From NCBI RefSeq assembly GCF_007830235.1, contig NZ_VLKI01000005.1, positions 275,571 to 339,570 on the forward strand: a DNA stretch of 64,000 nt, written 5' to 3'. Both the position numbers and the translations under genes were made by a program. Shown piece by piece: positions 53,773 to 63,694 of the stretch (positions are counted from its first letter, which is position 1; each line of letters starts with the position of its first letter). The stretch is from Cytobacillus oceanisediminis. Lineage in GTDB: Bacteria > Bacillota > Bacilli > Bacillales > Cytobacillaceae. The notes under the pieces are model-generated. The model saw nothing but the letters and a program-made list of their open reading frames with translations. It was not told the DNA's origin and did not search any database.

Positions 53773-54378
53773 TTATATATATTCAGGGATAACTTGCTTA
53801 ATTTCCTGCTCAGCATTTTCTAATCCAGCTAGCCAAATTTCAACTAGTCTAACACCATCAACAAGTTCAATATTTAATTCCTCTGCATATTCTCTTGCAT
53901 ACTTGGTAAAAGAACCTGTGGTAACTACATACCCTCCAATTGCCCCTTGCTTAATCATGTTTGAGTGGATTACTGCAATTGGACCGAATGGTACGTCTTC
54001 TTTATAGCATTTTACCTGACCTAAATACTTCCCTTCCTTAGTATCATGCTCAAAATCTACACCAAAGTCACCAGTTGGTGGTGATACCCATGTATTCCCT
54101 CCTCTTGCTTTCTCAAATACTTCTGCTACAAACGATTCAAATGTAAAAGGGTCTTGTTTAATGAAAACTGAATTTGCTTTAATTGAGTTATTATTATCCT
54201 CTTGCTCTTTCCTGAATCTAAGGTATAACCCCATTGCTAATGTTCTTTTCATTTCTTCACTCGAGTCAATATGACTAGCTAATAATGCAGTTTTATAATT
54301 GTTTTTTCTTTTTAACATTTGAAAATGAATCCATGAAGTTATTAATACAACGCCTATCATGATTTCAACCAATAACAT
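53773..54378 (-). CDS. membrane-anchored Mrr-type restriction endonuclease domain protein
   Basis: A 201-residue protein with an N-terminal membrane helix (residues 2-20) and a charged linker, then a Mrr-like PD-(D/E)xK fold. TFESFVAEVFEKARGGNTWV precedes Asp108 in TGDFGVDFE and the Q-x-K pair Gln121/Lys123 in YLGQVKCY, followed by GGYVVTTGSFTKYAREYAEE. Mrr-fold nucleases cut modified or foreign DNA. ATG 54378 follows AGGAGGAGATATTA. A transmembrane anchor would place it at the membrane, suited to meeting incoming DNA (inference). Confidence 0.88.
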   Translation of the reverse strand: MLLVEIMIGVVLITSWIHFQMLKRKNNYKTALLASHIDSSEEMKRTLAMGLYLRFRKEQEDNNNSIKANSVFIKQDPFTFESFVAEVFEKARGGNTWVSPPTGDFGVDFEHDTKEGKYLGQVKCYKEDVPFGPIAVIHSNMIKQGAIGGYVVTTGSFTKYAREYAEELNIELVDGVRLVEIWLAGLENAEQEIKQVIPEYI

Positions 54379-54672
54379 TAATATCTCCTCCTTGTAGTAA
54401 CGGTATTGGTATTTTAATTACTAAATATTCACATTCCTATGTAAAAATTTAAACGCCCTCTGGAGTATATAGTATAGAATGAATGCTGAATTATGAAGTG
54501 CTGGCATACATAAAAAAGAAGAGTTCCTCCTAAACATCATTAAGAACATAAAGGATAACACTTCTCTGATAAACGATTGGTTATTTTTTCAACTTTTGGC
54601 GTAATTGTCGATATGAATCTATTGTATAATTAATCCACTATGGTAAATATTTGAATTAAGGGGGAAGGTTTA

Positions 54673-55815
54673 GTGGCGAAAATATTAACGGAACGTGAAG
54701 TTTCAGAGATAATGTCACAGCTTTCAGTTGAACAAAGGAAGTTTATTTTAGAAAACAGCAAGCAAAGCAAGAAGGCAAAATGGCTTGAAGTGCTAGCAAT
54801 CTTCAAAGGTATTGATATCCAAAATACCATGACCTTGGAAGAAGTCGAAAGTTACATTGACGATTGGGTTTTAGTGGATATATTGGATAGCGGATACGGC
54901 AATAAGAATTATCAATGCGAATGTGGCAATCCACTTCGTTACCAATACATCGTCATGAACAAGAAAAAGCAAATGACTTTCGGGTTTGGGAAAACCTGTT
55001 TATCGAACCATACAAATCTTTCTACGGAACTGGTAAAGGACATTTTAAATGGCTTCCATAAAATCGACTTGGAAAGGGATGAAATCCTTTTGAAAGTTTT
55101 CAAAGGGGAGCTATTCAATCTAAAACCATATCTAAATTTAGAAAATATCCCTCAAGTGATTATTGAACAGGTTAATTTGGGATTACCACTACTGAATAAA
55201 CAAATCTACCAACTGGAAGAGATGAAGCAGGAGTACGACAAAAGAAAATGTCATGAACGTATCTTGGATGGCTTGAAATCCGAAGCAAGATTAGCATTTG
55301 AAGGATTTCCAAAACCTGTTCAACAAGAAATGCTCAGAAAAATGGTGAACAACGAATATATAAGAAATGTTCCGACAGGGTTTCAAGACGATGAAATTGA
55401 ATGGCTTTTGTCCTTAGGGCTTCCTTTACTCGAAAAGCATCAGAGGAAGATTTTTACCTATTATCAAAAACAGAAACTTGAAAAGGAAATGCAACAACAA
55501 TTGGAGTTAGAAGAGTATTATGCGCCATATAGAGAAAAGAACATTACACGAATTAATAGTGGAATAGCGACTCATATAAGTCCTATTTCCGTAATAGATT
55601 ATCAAACCCTTAAAGAACGTCATTCAACCACCCTGAAAGCCATACACGCACATCAGGATAGATTATCTACTGGAAACAAAAAGGAATGGGAAAGAATCAT
55701 TAGCATGATAAGACAGTTAAAAGAAGGCGGGGAGTTTGATTATTCCAGTTTTAAGTTAAATATCAATATGATATGTTTTCAACTGCACATTGAACGAGAT
55801 TATTATCTTTATTAG
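54673..55815 (+). CDS. hypothetical protein with zinc-binding motif, DUF3895-like
   Basis: A 380-residue protein from GTG 54673 (GGGGGAAGG upstream). The N-terminal part has LSVEQRKFILENSKQSKKAK then a putative zinc site (YQCECGNPLRYQYIV ... FGKTCLSNHT). A long helical, Glu/Gln/Lys-rich middle (IYQLEEMKQEYDKRK, KLEKEMQQQLELEEYY) suggests coiled coil. From memory the N-terminus resembles DUF3895, found on phage and plasmid DNA of bacilli. No function is known. Confidence 0.7.
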   Translation: MAKILTEREVSEIMSQLSVEQRKFILENSKQSKKAKWLEVLAIFKGIDIQNTMTLEEVESYIDDWVLVDILDSGYGNKNYQCECGNPLRYQYIVMNKKKQMTFGFGKTCLSNHTNLSTELVKDILNGFHKIDLERDEILLKVFKGELFNLKPYLNLENIPQVIIEQVNLGLPLLNKQIYQLEEMKQEYDKRKCHERILDGLKSEARLAFEGFPKPVQQEMLRKMVNNEYIRNVPTGFQDDEIEWLLSLGLPLLEKHQRKIFTYYQKQKLEKEMQQQLELEEYYAPYREKNITRINSGIATHISPISVIDYQTLKERHSTTLKAIHAHQDRLSTGNKKEWERIISMIRQLKEGGEFDYSSFKLNINMICFQLHIERDYYLY

Positions 55816-55898
55816 TAAGCGGGCAGCTCCTCTCGCAGAATTCCATACAATACTGATAGAAGGAAATTTAGAGGGAGAGGAAAAGGGTTATCGGCAGA

Positions 55899-56255
55899 AT
55901 GAGGAGGGAAATGTTTGTAAAGTCTAGGATTGGTCAAACAATATTTAAAAAAGCATTATTAGAGAAAGAAGAGAAATGTAAGATATGCGGAGTAACAGAT
56001 GTGAGATTTCTTATGGCGAGTCATAAAAAGCCTCGGAGTCAATCTAATAATAGAGAGCGGTTAGATGTAAATAATGGTCTTTTACTCTGCCCAAATCATG
56101 ATGCTTTAATTGACAAGGGGTATATTAGTTTTGATGGTGATGGAACAATATTGGTTTCAGAAAGTATAGATATGGATACAAAGGTTTTTCTTAATATCTA
56201 TGAGAAACAACAACATTATATGGAGTGGCATAGGGAGTACAAATATAAAAAATAA
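55899..56255 (+). CDS. stand-alone HNH domain, truncated copy of the EVE-HNH enzyme
   Basis: A 118-residue protein almost identical in its core to the last third of the protein at 61368-62663 (SRIGQ, LDVNNGLLLCPNHDAL, KGYISFDGDG, QQHYMEWHR). CKICG and LCPNH supply zinc ligands; the HNH His lies in MASHKKPRS, where the usual SHIKPW is altered. No convincing Shine-Dalgarno precedes the ATG (GGCAGAATGAGGAGGG could serve a later ATG at 55911). It is most likely the 3' remnant of a duplicated gene, perhaps inactive. Confidence 0.75.
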   Translation: MRREMFVKSRIGQTIFKKALLEKEEKCKICGVTDVRFLMASHKKPRSQSNNRERLDVNNGLLLCPNHDALIDKGYISFDGDGTILVSESIDMDTKVFLNIYEKQQHYMEWHREYKYKK

Positions 56256-56398
56256 TACTATTATTAAAATATAATGGAATGTGTGTAATAGAAGTTGTTC
56301 AAGTAGGAAGAAACAAATTACAGAAGGACCCAAAATAAAAAATGGTATTAATTAGAACAAACTTCTGTTTTTAATGACCAGTGAGGTGCCATGGAAAA

Positions 56399-57235
56399 AT
56401 GAAGAATATTATTGATTATTACGAGGTTCTAGGTGTTTCATATTATGCAACTTCTGAAGAGATAAAAAATGCCTATAGAAGAAAAGTTAAAGAAGTTCAT
56501 CCTGACAAAGACCGAGGGAATGCAGAAGAGTTTAAGTTTGTAAAAGAAGCATATGACGTTTTGAGTAATGAAGAAAAGAGAAGGCTATTTAATGATATCC
56601 TCTTTAAGGCAACTAACTTTAACGTACTATCTAAAGTTTCCTACACACAGGAAGAACCTAAAGAAAAACATCCACCGCAACCAAATATACGACAAACGAA
56701 TAGTAATGCAAAAAAGTGGAAAATCCTTGCTATAGTTTTATTGGTATTTTCTATCGGTATCATTTCTATAGGGGTTTGGGGTTTATATTATTATGAAAGA
56801 CAGATAGCGGAAGTTGATGGTGAAAAAAATACAATTATCCAAAGATTGACTGAAGCAGAAAATGATAATAGTGTTTTAGATAAAAGGCTAGAGGATGTCA
56901 CAAAAGAAAATATGAGACTCAATGAGGAAAATGTAGAGTTAAGTAATGAGTTATCAGGTGTTCTAATTGAAAAGGAAATTAATAGTAATTTAGCTTCTAA
57001 TACAAATACTGAGGAAGTATTATCAACTAACGTAGAAGAGATTGAAGGTGTCTTTACTCAAGGTTCCACTAAAGAACACGTGAAAAAAATAATGGGTACG
57101 CCATCTAGTCTCAATAAAATGCCTTTAGGTGGTGAGACTTGGTGGTATGGAGGGGCAGCTTACATAAACTTTGATGCAAACGGTCTTGTAGAGGGCTGGA
57201 CCGATATTAGCGGAGATGTGTTGAAGGTGCAGTAA
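56399..57235 (+). CDS. J-domain membrane protein with coiled coil
   Basis: A 278-residue protein. ATG 56399 follows GAGGTG ten bases upstream. Residues 4-67 form a DnaJ J-domain ([11 protein letters not shown] at 34-36). A membrane helix lies at ~108-131 ([20 protein letters not shown]), a coiled coil at ~135-190 ([20 protein letters not shown]), and a C-terminal ~60-residue SmpA/BamE-like module ([18 protein letters not shown] then [11 protein letters not shown]). It may recruit DnaK to the membrane. The combination is unusual; function unknown. Confidence 0.82.
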   Translation: MKNIIDYYEVLGVSYYATSEEIKNAYRRKVKEVHPDKDRGNAEEFKFVKEAYDVLSNEEKRRLFNDILFKATNFNVLSKVSYTQEEPKEKHPPQPNIRQTNSNAKKWKILAIVLLVFSIGIISIGVWGLYYYERQIAEVDGEKNTIIQRLTEAENDNSVLDKRLEDVTKENMRLNEENVELSNELSGVLIEKEINSNLASNTNTEEVLSTNVEEIEGVFTQGSTKEHVKKIMGTPSSLNKMPLGGETWWYGGAAYINFDANGLVEGWTDISGDVLKVQ

Positions 57236-57304
57236 CGATGTATAAAATTTATCCTAAAGACCTCCAAATTAGCTAAAATGGTTTTAGTTATATAAAAACA
57301 TAAA

Positions 57305-57335
57305 AAAGAACCTCTTAGAAGGTTCTTTACTTTAT
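57305..57335 (+). terminator. terminator of the J-domain gene
   Basis: AAGAACCT / AGGTTCTT (57306-57313 and 57320-57327) followed by TACTTT. Confidence 0.75.
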
Positions 57336-57532
57336 TATGAAATACTTTTGGCAACGAGGTTATCAGATATTAGGTAACTTTAATATGAATTTCATTAAAA
57401 ATCTTATTCAAGTAACGGGCAGAATACTAGAAGAAAGATTTTTCTAAGAAGGGTGTTTTGCACAAAACCCCTAGGTGGATTAACTAGAAAAAACAACCCG
57501 GACTTATAATGTGTGTATGAACCAAAAAAACG

Positions 57533-58258
57533 TTAGTCGACTGGAGGGAACATGCCTTCATATTTACCATAGCGGTGAATAGACGCTAGAATGTCCTTTT
57601 TATTGGAGAAATCCATTTCTGTTATTGTTTGACCACGTAATTTCCATATGACAGCTGGTTCTTCATAATTCATACCAGGCTCGCGTGCATTATATAAATT
57701 AATCGTGTAGTAGAAATCGTTTTGGTAATTCTCATCTGTTGGGCTAAATTCTCTAATTAAACCACTTACTTTTAAATAATGAATTAAATCAATAATTTCC
57801 ATTCTTGGGTCGTATGTTGGGTCAAGCTCTAAATCTATAATAAACCCGTCACCATAATCTCTAATAACCTTTCCATTTTTAGTTTCAAAAGTAAACCTAT
57901 AATCTTTGCTATCATTGGAGGCAACCATCTCACCAAACTTAGAAATAGACTCTTTAGAGTATTCATAGTAATAGCGATCAGCTCCGAATATCGCTTCTAC
58001 TGCCACAATGAAACTCTTTGTACTTGGTAATGACTCCACATCATGGAAATGGTAAGCAATGATTTGTTTCCCGTTCTCATCTGTACCTTCAACTGATTTC
58101 GTACCCGGTTCATGTTCATTATTGTCCGTTTTTTGGGCGTTTGTTTCCGTTTCGCTCGTTCCACCCTTGGTACCGGACGAAACATTCTCCTGTTCTCTAT
58201 CCTGTCCACAGGCTACCAAAAATAAGGTCATACACCCTATTATCCAAACCTTCTTCAT
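57533..58258 (-). CDS. hypothetical lipoprotein
   Basis: A 241-residue protein with a lipoprotein signal ending FLVACG (Cys near residue 17), a Ser/Thr/Glu-rich linker (~20-65), and a C-terminal globular part with AYHFHDVESLPSTKSFIVAV and TYDPRMEIIDLIHYL, ending PPVD. No family recognised. ATG 58258 follows CAGGGGAA. It is on the opposite strand to its neighbours, outer-surface located, and its role in the island is unknown. Confidence 0.8.
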   Translation of the reverse strand: MKKVWIIGCMTLFLVACGQDREQENVSSGTKGGTSETETNAQKTDNNEHEPGTKSVEGTDENGKQIIAYHFHDVESLPSTKSFIVAVEAIFGADRYYYEYSKESISKFGEMVASNDSKDYRFTFETKNGKVIRDYGDGFIIDLELDPTYDPRMEIIDLIHYLKVSGLIREFSPTDENYQNDFYYTINLYNAREPGMNYEEPAVIWKLRGQTITEMDFSNKKDILASIHRYGKYEGMFPPVD

Positions 58259-58473
58259 TTCCCCTGCTCCAATCGATTTTTTTATAGTTACATCAAGAAA
58301 ATTTTAGCATATAGGGTGTATTTGCACAAAACCCTGAAAAGTTGGATTAACAAAAAACAATCCTTGTCAAAATATATACAAATCTTTTGCCAATCCTTAT
58401 TTAACTTATGGTAAAATTTTGATAAAAAAGGGTATTAACAAGAAAGGGGCTACCGTATAGAGCTGTAAGAATC

Positions 58474-58500
58474 AAAAAACCTTCTCGGTAGAGAAGGATT
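58474..58500 (-). terminator. terminator of the small zinc-finger gene
   Basis: On the minus strand AATCCTTCTC pairs with GAGAAGGTT across TACC, followed by TTTTGATT. Confidence 0.8.
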
Positions 58501-58507
58501 ATTTCAA

Positions 58508-58720
58508 TTAATGCATAATCGTATGGTTAAACTGTTTTAACCATCTTTGATTTCTCCTTATTATCTCTTCGTACAAACCTTGGTCTTCAACTTCCTCTAG
58601 TGTTAGATAGCTGCAATCAGTATGTAAAATGCCTTTAAAAGTTCCATCCAGGACTACTTCTTGACCCACTTTCATTTCTTCCAAACAAATAGGACAATGC
58701 GGTATGACTTTCTTCTCCAT
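58508..58720 (-). CDS. small zinc-finger-like protein
   Basis: A 70-residue protein with CPIC near residue 9 and H-x-x-C (LHTDCSYLT) near 33, a likely treble-clef or ribbon zinc site, then a helical tail (EEIIRRNQRWLKQF). ATG 58720 has GGGGGTG upstream; an in-frame ATG six codons earlier is less likely. No family recognised. Monocistronic. Confidence 0.72.
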   Translation of the reverse strand: MEKKVIPHCPICLEEMKVGQEVVLDGTFKGILHTDCSYLTLEEVEDQGLYEEIIRRNQRWLKQFNHTIMH

Positions 58721-58980
58721 ATAAACACCCCCATGCATATATTTAGCTCTATAGTATAAAAGTCCTTGTGTCTAATTTGTGAAATATAAACTTCTCTAAA
58801 GTACTTTTATTATCTAACTATTATAAAAGAGCTAATTTATGAACGTTAAAGAAAGAAAAATATGGTATAATTCCTAGTTAAGGTGTAGAAAAAATTTTGT
58901 GTTTTAGATTTTATCTCCTATTAAAAAATTCTTTTATATGATAGAAAAAAATGATATTGAAGGAGGAGGATTTTTAATTA

Positions 58981-60951
58981 ATGAAAGCAACAGAGTCTAT
59001 TATTCAGCCGATGATTGAAGGAACAAAACAATATGTAATTCCACTTTTCCAAAGAACATATAGTTGGTCAACTTCACAGTGGAAACAATTATGGGATGAT
59101 ATTTTAGAGATTCGTATTACTCATGAACACAGAAGCCACTTCATTGGTTCCATAGTAAGTATGTCGATGGATTCAGAGCCACACGAAGTCCAAAAATACA
59201 TAGTTATAGACGGACAACAAAGGCTTACAACTTTATCTATTCTGTTAATTGCTATAAGAGATGCAGCGAGAGAAAGTGGTGATAAGGAACTAGCTGAAGA
59301 AATTCATGAAAACTTATTGGTGAATAAATGGAAAACAGGAGATAGCTTCTATAAACTTCTTCCCACACAAGTAGATAGACAGATATATAAATATCTAATA
59401 GATGCATCCGAACAAAATTATGAAAAATCAGGTATTAAACAAGCCTATGATTATTTCAGAAACAAAATTAGTAAGACAGAAATTGATTTTAAGGAATTTA
59501 AGACATTGCTCTCAACCAGGCTTTCACTCGTAAGCATTGTTCTTGCATCTGATGATAATCCTTATTTAGTATTTGAAAGTCTAAATGCAAAAGGTAGACC
59601 TTTAACTCAAGCTGACCTAATCCGAAATTTTTTCTTTATGAGAATCAGCAGCGATAAACATGAAGAGGTTTATCAGGAGTATTGGAAACCGATGCAGGAT
59701 TACTATCAAGACTCTCTAACTGAATATATAAGGCACTTTTTAGCGAGAAAAGGAAAAATTGTTAGAAGTTCAGAAGTGTATTTAGAACTAAAAGAATCAG
59801 TTAGTTCTGGGGATATAATTGAGCATGTTAAAGAGCTACACAGGTTGTCAGAGTATTATAGATGTATACTAAATCCTGATTTAATTGATGATTTAAAGCT
59901 TAGAAGTGCATTGAACAAGATAAACAGAATTGAGGCAAAAACTTCTTATCCATTTCTATTGAATATGTTTACCCTATATAGAGAAGGAAAGCTTTTATCG
60001 GAGGAGTTTGTAAATATTGTAAGCGTAATAGAGAACTATTTAATAAGAAGGTTTGTTTGCGATATTGCCACAAATGAATTAAATAAGATTTTCCTTTCGC
60101 TAATTCAGAAGGTTAATGGTTTTTCTACAAAAGAGCTTCTTGAAGAGGTTAAAGCTTTTCTACAAAACAAAGGTTATCCTAAAGACCAAGAATTTAGAGA
60201 CAAGTTACTTACAACCCGTTTGTATGGGAGCGGTGATAGAGCAAGGAAGACAAAGTTTATACTTGAATCTATTGAAGAGTCGTACCGGCATAAGGAAAAA
60301 ATAAATTATGGTAATCTGACAATTGAACATATAATGCCCCAAACACTTTCGGATTCTTGGAAAATTTCTTTAGGTGAGGAATGGGAAAACATTCTCGATG
60401 AATATTTGCATGTTTTAGGAAACCTTACCCTTACTGCTTATAATTCTGAAATGTCAAATGAAACTTTTCAAAAGAAACGAAAGAATTTGGGTGAAAGTCA
60501 TTTGGAAATAAATAAAACCTTTCGGAACTTGAACAATTGGGGGATTGATGAAATAAAAGCAAGAACGAACTTATTAGCTGATAAGTGTTTGCAGGTGTGG
60601 AGTTATTTTGGCTCTCACAATAATGAAATAAAAGACGTTAAAGGCACTTCCCCTAGATTGTTAACTATTCTTGGTAAGAACCTTGAGGTTTCTACTTGGA
60701 GAGAGGTATGGATTACGACCCTTAATGAAGTTATTCAATTAAAAGAAGGAAACTTTTTTGTTATTCAGGAAAAGTATCCCAACCTGTTCTCTTCTGATAT
60801 TAATAAATTCAAAAGAAGAAGCGTACTGAAAAATGATATATATGTTAATGTTGATTTTAGTGCAAGGGATATATACAGGTTAAGTCTTAAGATATTAGAG
60901 ATTATTGGAGTCCCAAAGGAAGAATGGAATGTAGAATTTGTTGTAAATTAA
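58981..60951 (+). CDS. GmrSD-type (DUF262 + DUF1524) type IV restriction enzyme
   Basis: A 656-residue fusion of the two GmrSD domains. The N-terminal DUF262 (ParB/Srx-like NTPase) has IPLFQRTYSWS and VIDGQQRLTTLSILL (the DGQQR signature at 77-81). Residues ~430-540 hold the DUF1524 HNH nuclease: LTIEHIMPQTL, then HVLGNLTLTAYNSEMSN and KKRKNLGES. A further C-terminal ~100 residues (from ~545) may be an extra recognition domain. Such enzymes cut glucosylated or otherwise modified phage DNA. ATG 58981 is preceded by GGAGGAGG, with an AT-rich upstream region. Confidence 0.92.
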   Translation: MKATESIIQPMIEGTKQYVIPLFQRTYSWSTSQWKQLWDDILEIRITHEHRSHFIGSIVSMSMDSEPHEVQKYIVIDGQQRLTTLSILLIAIRDAARESGDKELAEEIHENLLVNKWKTGDSFYKLLPTQVDRQIYKYLIDASEQNYEKSGIKQAYDYFRNKISKTEIDFKEFKTLLSTRLSLVSIVLASDDNPYLVFESLNAKGRPLTQADLIRNFFFMRISSDKHEEVYQEYWKPMQDYYQDSLTEYIRHFLARKGKIVRSSEVYLELKESVSSGDIIEHVKELHRLSEYYRCILNPDLIDDLKLRSALNKINRIEAKTSYPFLLNMFTLYREGKLLSEEFVNIVSVIENYLIRRFVCDIATNELNKIFLSLIQKVNGFSTKELLEEVKAFLQNKGYPKDQEFRDKLLTTRLYGSGDRARKTKFILESIEESYRHKEKINYGNLTIEHIMPQTLSDSWKISLGEEWENILDEYLHVLGNLTLTAYNSEMSNETFQKKRKNLGESHLEINKTFRNLNNWGIDEIKARTNLLADKCLQVWSYFGSHNNEIKDVKGTSPRLLTILGKNLEVSTWREVWITTLNEVIQLKEGNFFVIQEKYPNLFSSDINKFKRRSVLKNDIYVNVDFSARDIYRLSLKILEIIGVPKEEWNVEFVVN

Positions 60952-61216
60952 TTTTAATATAGTAGGTCACCATGTACCAATTTTATTTATACTTTGGATT
61001 ATTTGATAGTAGCTTTTCTCCTCCTTTAATTCAAACACATATCAGTTTACTATGGTTATAACGTCCATGATAGACGTAGATGAGTTGGCACAAGGCTTAT
61101 ATTATAAGAAAAAGCTATTAATGATTTAAGTAAAACAATCAAATCACATTTAAATTTTAAATGCTCTTACCGAGTAAACGCTCTATAAATCGAGATACAT
61201 TCAATACTATAGAAAG

Positions 61217-61248
61217 CTCTGAAGTGGATGAACTTTGGAGTTTTTTTG
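61217..61248 (+). terminator. possible terminator between the two restriction genes
   Basis: CTCTGAAGT / ACTTTGGAG (61217-61225 and 61232-61240, two G-U pairs) followed by seven T. It is 265 bp beyond the GmrSD gene; nothing else is seen in 60952-61367. Confidence 0.65.
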
Positions 61249-61367
61249 TTATGAAATTAAATATAGTAGGTTATCCAAAAATAGTAATTTATAAGGTATA
61301 ATTTTCCTATTGGTATCTAAGTATTCTTTTTTTCTTTATAAATAGGTATAAATGGAGGTGGAAATTC

Positions 61368-62663
61368 GTGGATTTACTTATGTATAATAATAGTTTTGCT
61401 AATAAAGAATATATGAAGAAGAGAGTTAAAGAAACTGAGTATTATATTTTAACTACGAAACTGAGAGAAGGTAGATATAAATTAACCATACTAAGAAACC
61501 ATTCAATAATCAACGAAAGCTATCATAATGGTCTGACAGCTGCTAAATACAGTGCATTTGAATGGTTAATTTCCATTGACCCTTCAATTTTTGAGTTGAA
61601 TAAAGTATCAATGGTTCATTATAAAGAGGACAGACCCAATGGAGAACCATGGGTAAAGGATACAAATATTGAGCTGCGTAAAAATTTTGAGGCTTATTTT
61701 AAGAATAAAATCACTAGCCAAAATGCTAGACTCCCTATGTCAAGAGAATCCACCCAAGAGTCTAAGACCTGGATATTTCAAGGGAATCCTAAGATATTCG
61801 ATATTGATAACTATGTTAATAATCATAAAATCATTTGGTGGTCATTAAGGCAAGAGCATTACATTGACAGAATCCAAAAAGATGACGAAGTCTATTTGTG
61901 GAGGTCAGATGGTGCGCAAAAAGGGACTGGTGGAATATTAGCAAAGTGTAGAGTTAAAAGTTTACCCATAAAGAAAATTGATGATGAAAGTTTTAAGGCA
62001 TATTGGCACACAAATGATTGGGAAAACTCATATCTTGTTGTAGAGTTAGAAGTTCTGGATGTTAGACCTGAAGATGGATTTATTAGTAGAATAACTCTTT
62101 TAAAGCATCCTGTTTTAAATGAATTATTAATCCTAAGGCTAAGACAGCAGACGAATTATTTGCTACCTGTAGAGCAAGCAATGGCACTTCAAAAGTTATG
62201 GGATTCTAGTAAAGGCAGCTTACAAGATGTTGCAACCTTAAATGCTATTGGAAAGCTATCAAATAATGACATAACAGACACAGAGAAAGAGCAAATTATT
62301 AAATCTAGAATCGGTCAATCAGCATTCAAAAATGAGCTTTTAGCAAATGAGGGAAAATGTACATTATGTGGAGTTTCAGATGAGCGTTTTCTTATAGCGA
62401 GTCATATAAAGCCTTGGAGTCAATCTAATAATCAAGAGCGGTTAGATGTAAATAACGGTTTGTTGCTTTGTCCTAATCATGATGCGTTGTTTGATAAGGG
62501 ATATATTAGTTTTGATGGTGATGGAATAATTTTGGTTTCTGAGAGTCTAGATGTGGCTACAAAGGTTTTTCTTAATATTAATGGCACTATGAATATTGAT
62601 ATAAATGAGAGACAACAACATTATATGGAGTGGCATAGGGTTAATATTTATAAGCCAAGGTAG
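61368..62663 (+). CDS. EVE-domain HNH endonuclease (type IV restriction)
   Basis: A 431-residue protein from GTG 61368 (TGGAGGTGG upstream). Residues 1-120 are an unassigned N-terminal domain. Residues ~130-270 look like an EVE (PUA-like) modified-base reader: KTWIFQGNPKIFDIDNYV, IIWWSLRQEHYIDRIQKDDE, VYLWRSDGAQKGTGGI. Residues ~325-430 are an HNH nuclease: CTLCGVSDERFLIASHIKPW, then LDVNNGLLLCPNHDALFDKG. EVE-HNH enzymes restrict DNA with modified cytosines. It likely complements GmrSD upstream. A broken copy of its HNH domain lies at 55899. Confidence 0.9.
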   Translation: MDLLMYNNSFANKEYMKKRVKETEYYILTTKLREGRYKLTILRNHSIINESYHNGLTAAKYSAFEWLISIDPSIFELNKVSMVHYKEDRPNGEPWVKDTNIELRKNFEAYFKNKITSQNARLPMSRESTQESKTWIFQGNPKIFDIDNYVNNHKIIWWSLRQEHYIDRIQKDDEVYLWRSDGAQKGTGGILAKCRVKSLPIKKIDDESFKAYWHTNDWENSYLVVELEVLDVRPEDGFISRITLLKHPVLNELLILRLRQQTNYLLPVEQAMALQKLWDSSKGSLQDVATLNAIGKLSNNDITDTEKEQIIKSRIGQSAFKNELLANEGKCTLCGVSDERFLIASHIKPWSQSNNQERLDVNNGLLLCPNHDALFDKGYISFDGDGIILVSESLDVATKVFLNINGTMNIDINERQQHYMEWHRVNIYKPR

Positions 62664-62738
62664 TTCGATGATAGGAAAAGGAAAAATTTATGTAAGAAAG
62701 AAGGAAAAGTAAAATATAATTTGAAAGGAGACAATATA

Positions 62739-63677
62739 GTGAATAAAATATTATACTTTCCCTCGATTTCAATTCCTAAAAGCCAATGGCTAATGGGGTC
62801 ATTGTTCTATTGGGATAAGGTAGGGTCTATCGTGCCTTTAGAGTTCCTAAATAAGCCAAATCTTTTAGGCGAGCATACGAGAAAATTAGTAGAGGCTGAG
62901 TTGATAGAGCAGGTAGTACCAGAACAGCATTTATGGAATGTGCCTAATTTCGAAGATGCATTCTTAGAGTTTATTGATAATAACCCTGTATTTTGCTCTA
63001 TCTCTAAGTTGGGAAGGTTAGGGTTAATAGGTCAGGATGGAGTAATTAGAACAACAACAGAAATACATATGGGGAAGCTTAGAAGCCTTGGTCATCAGCT
63101 AGAACAAAGAGGATTGGCAACTAAGGGGAGAGGGTCTTGGTACACTGTAGAGAGTTATACGGCATCTAATTTTATGACATATCTAGCAACAGTATTAGGA
63201 ACACTTACAGAATATAGACCTCTTACTGATAGTTATAATGAGTTATCATATTTCCTTCCTAATGTAAGGAAAAAGAATACCCGAGATTTACTAAAAGAAC
63301 AACTTCGGGCTAGAATCATTGAAAAAGTATTACCTGTTCCTTCTTCTGTAGAAGACCCGTATGATATTTATCGATTTAAGGAAAAGCATTATGATAAGCT
63401 AACAAGATTTCGTAGATACGTAGAAGAGTTTATCCTCAATCTTGAACTCCTTCCAGAAAATCAAATTGATGAAAGAATACAGTTGTTTTCTGAAAATTCA
63501 GGATATGAGATTAGAGATATTTCAGATACAATGAAAACGTTTAAATGGAGAATGATAAGTTATGCTACATTTTGTTCAATAGCCTCTCCAGCCTTGAGTT
63601 TAGTGAAAGGGATTTCTGAGGATAGTAATTTAGATACGGTAAATGCAACCGTTGGGTTATTGTTTATGGCATCATAA
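62739..63677 (+). CDS. DUF6236-like protein, probably truncated at the 3' end
   Basis: A 312-residue protein. GTG 62739 follows AAAGGAGAC. The start NKILYFPSISIPKSQWLMGS then LFYWDKVGSIVP is characteristic, from memory, of DUF6236 proteins, which are usually found on accessory DNA. The rest is helical with no motif I can assign. The frame ends NATVGLLFMAS only four bases before the IS21-type element begins, so insertion has probably clipped the C-terminus. It could be a further island defence component; no evidence beyond location. Confidence 0.7.
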   Translation: MNKILYFPSISIPKSQWLMGSLFYWDKVGSIVPLEFLNKPNLLGEHTRKLVEAELIEQVVPEQHLWNVPNFEDAFLEFIDNNPVFCSISKLGRLGLIGQDGVIRTTTEIHMGKLRSLGHQLEQRGLATKGRGSWYTVESYTASNFMTYLATVLGTLTEYRPLTDSYNELSYFLPNVRKKNTRDLLKEQLRARIIEKVLPVPSSVEDPYDIYRFKEKHYDKLTRFRRYVEEFILNLELLPENQIDERIQLFSENSGYEIRDISDTMKTFKWRMISYATFCSIASPALSLVKGISEDSNLDTVNATVGLLFMAS

Positions 63678-63694
63678 AAATGTAGGTTATGGCA

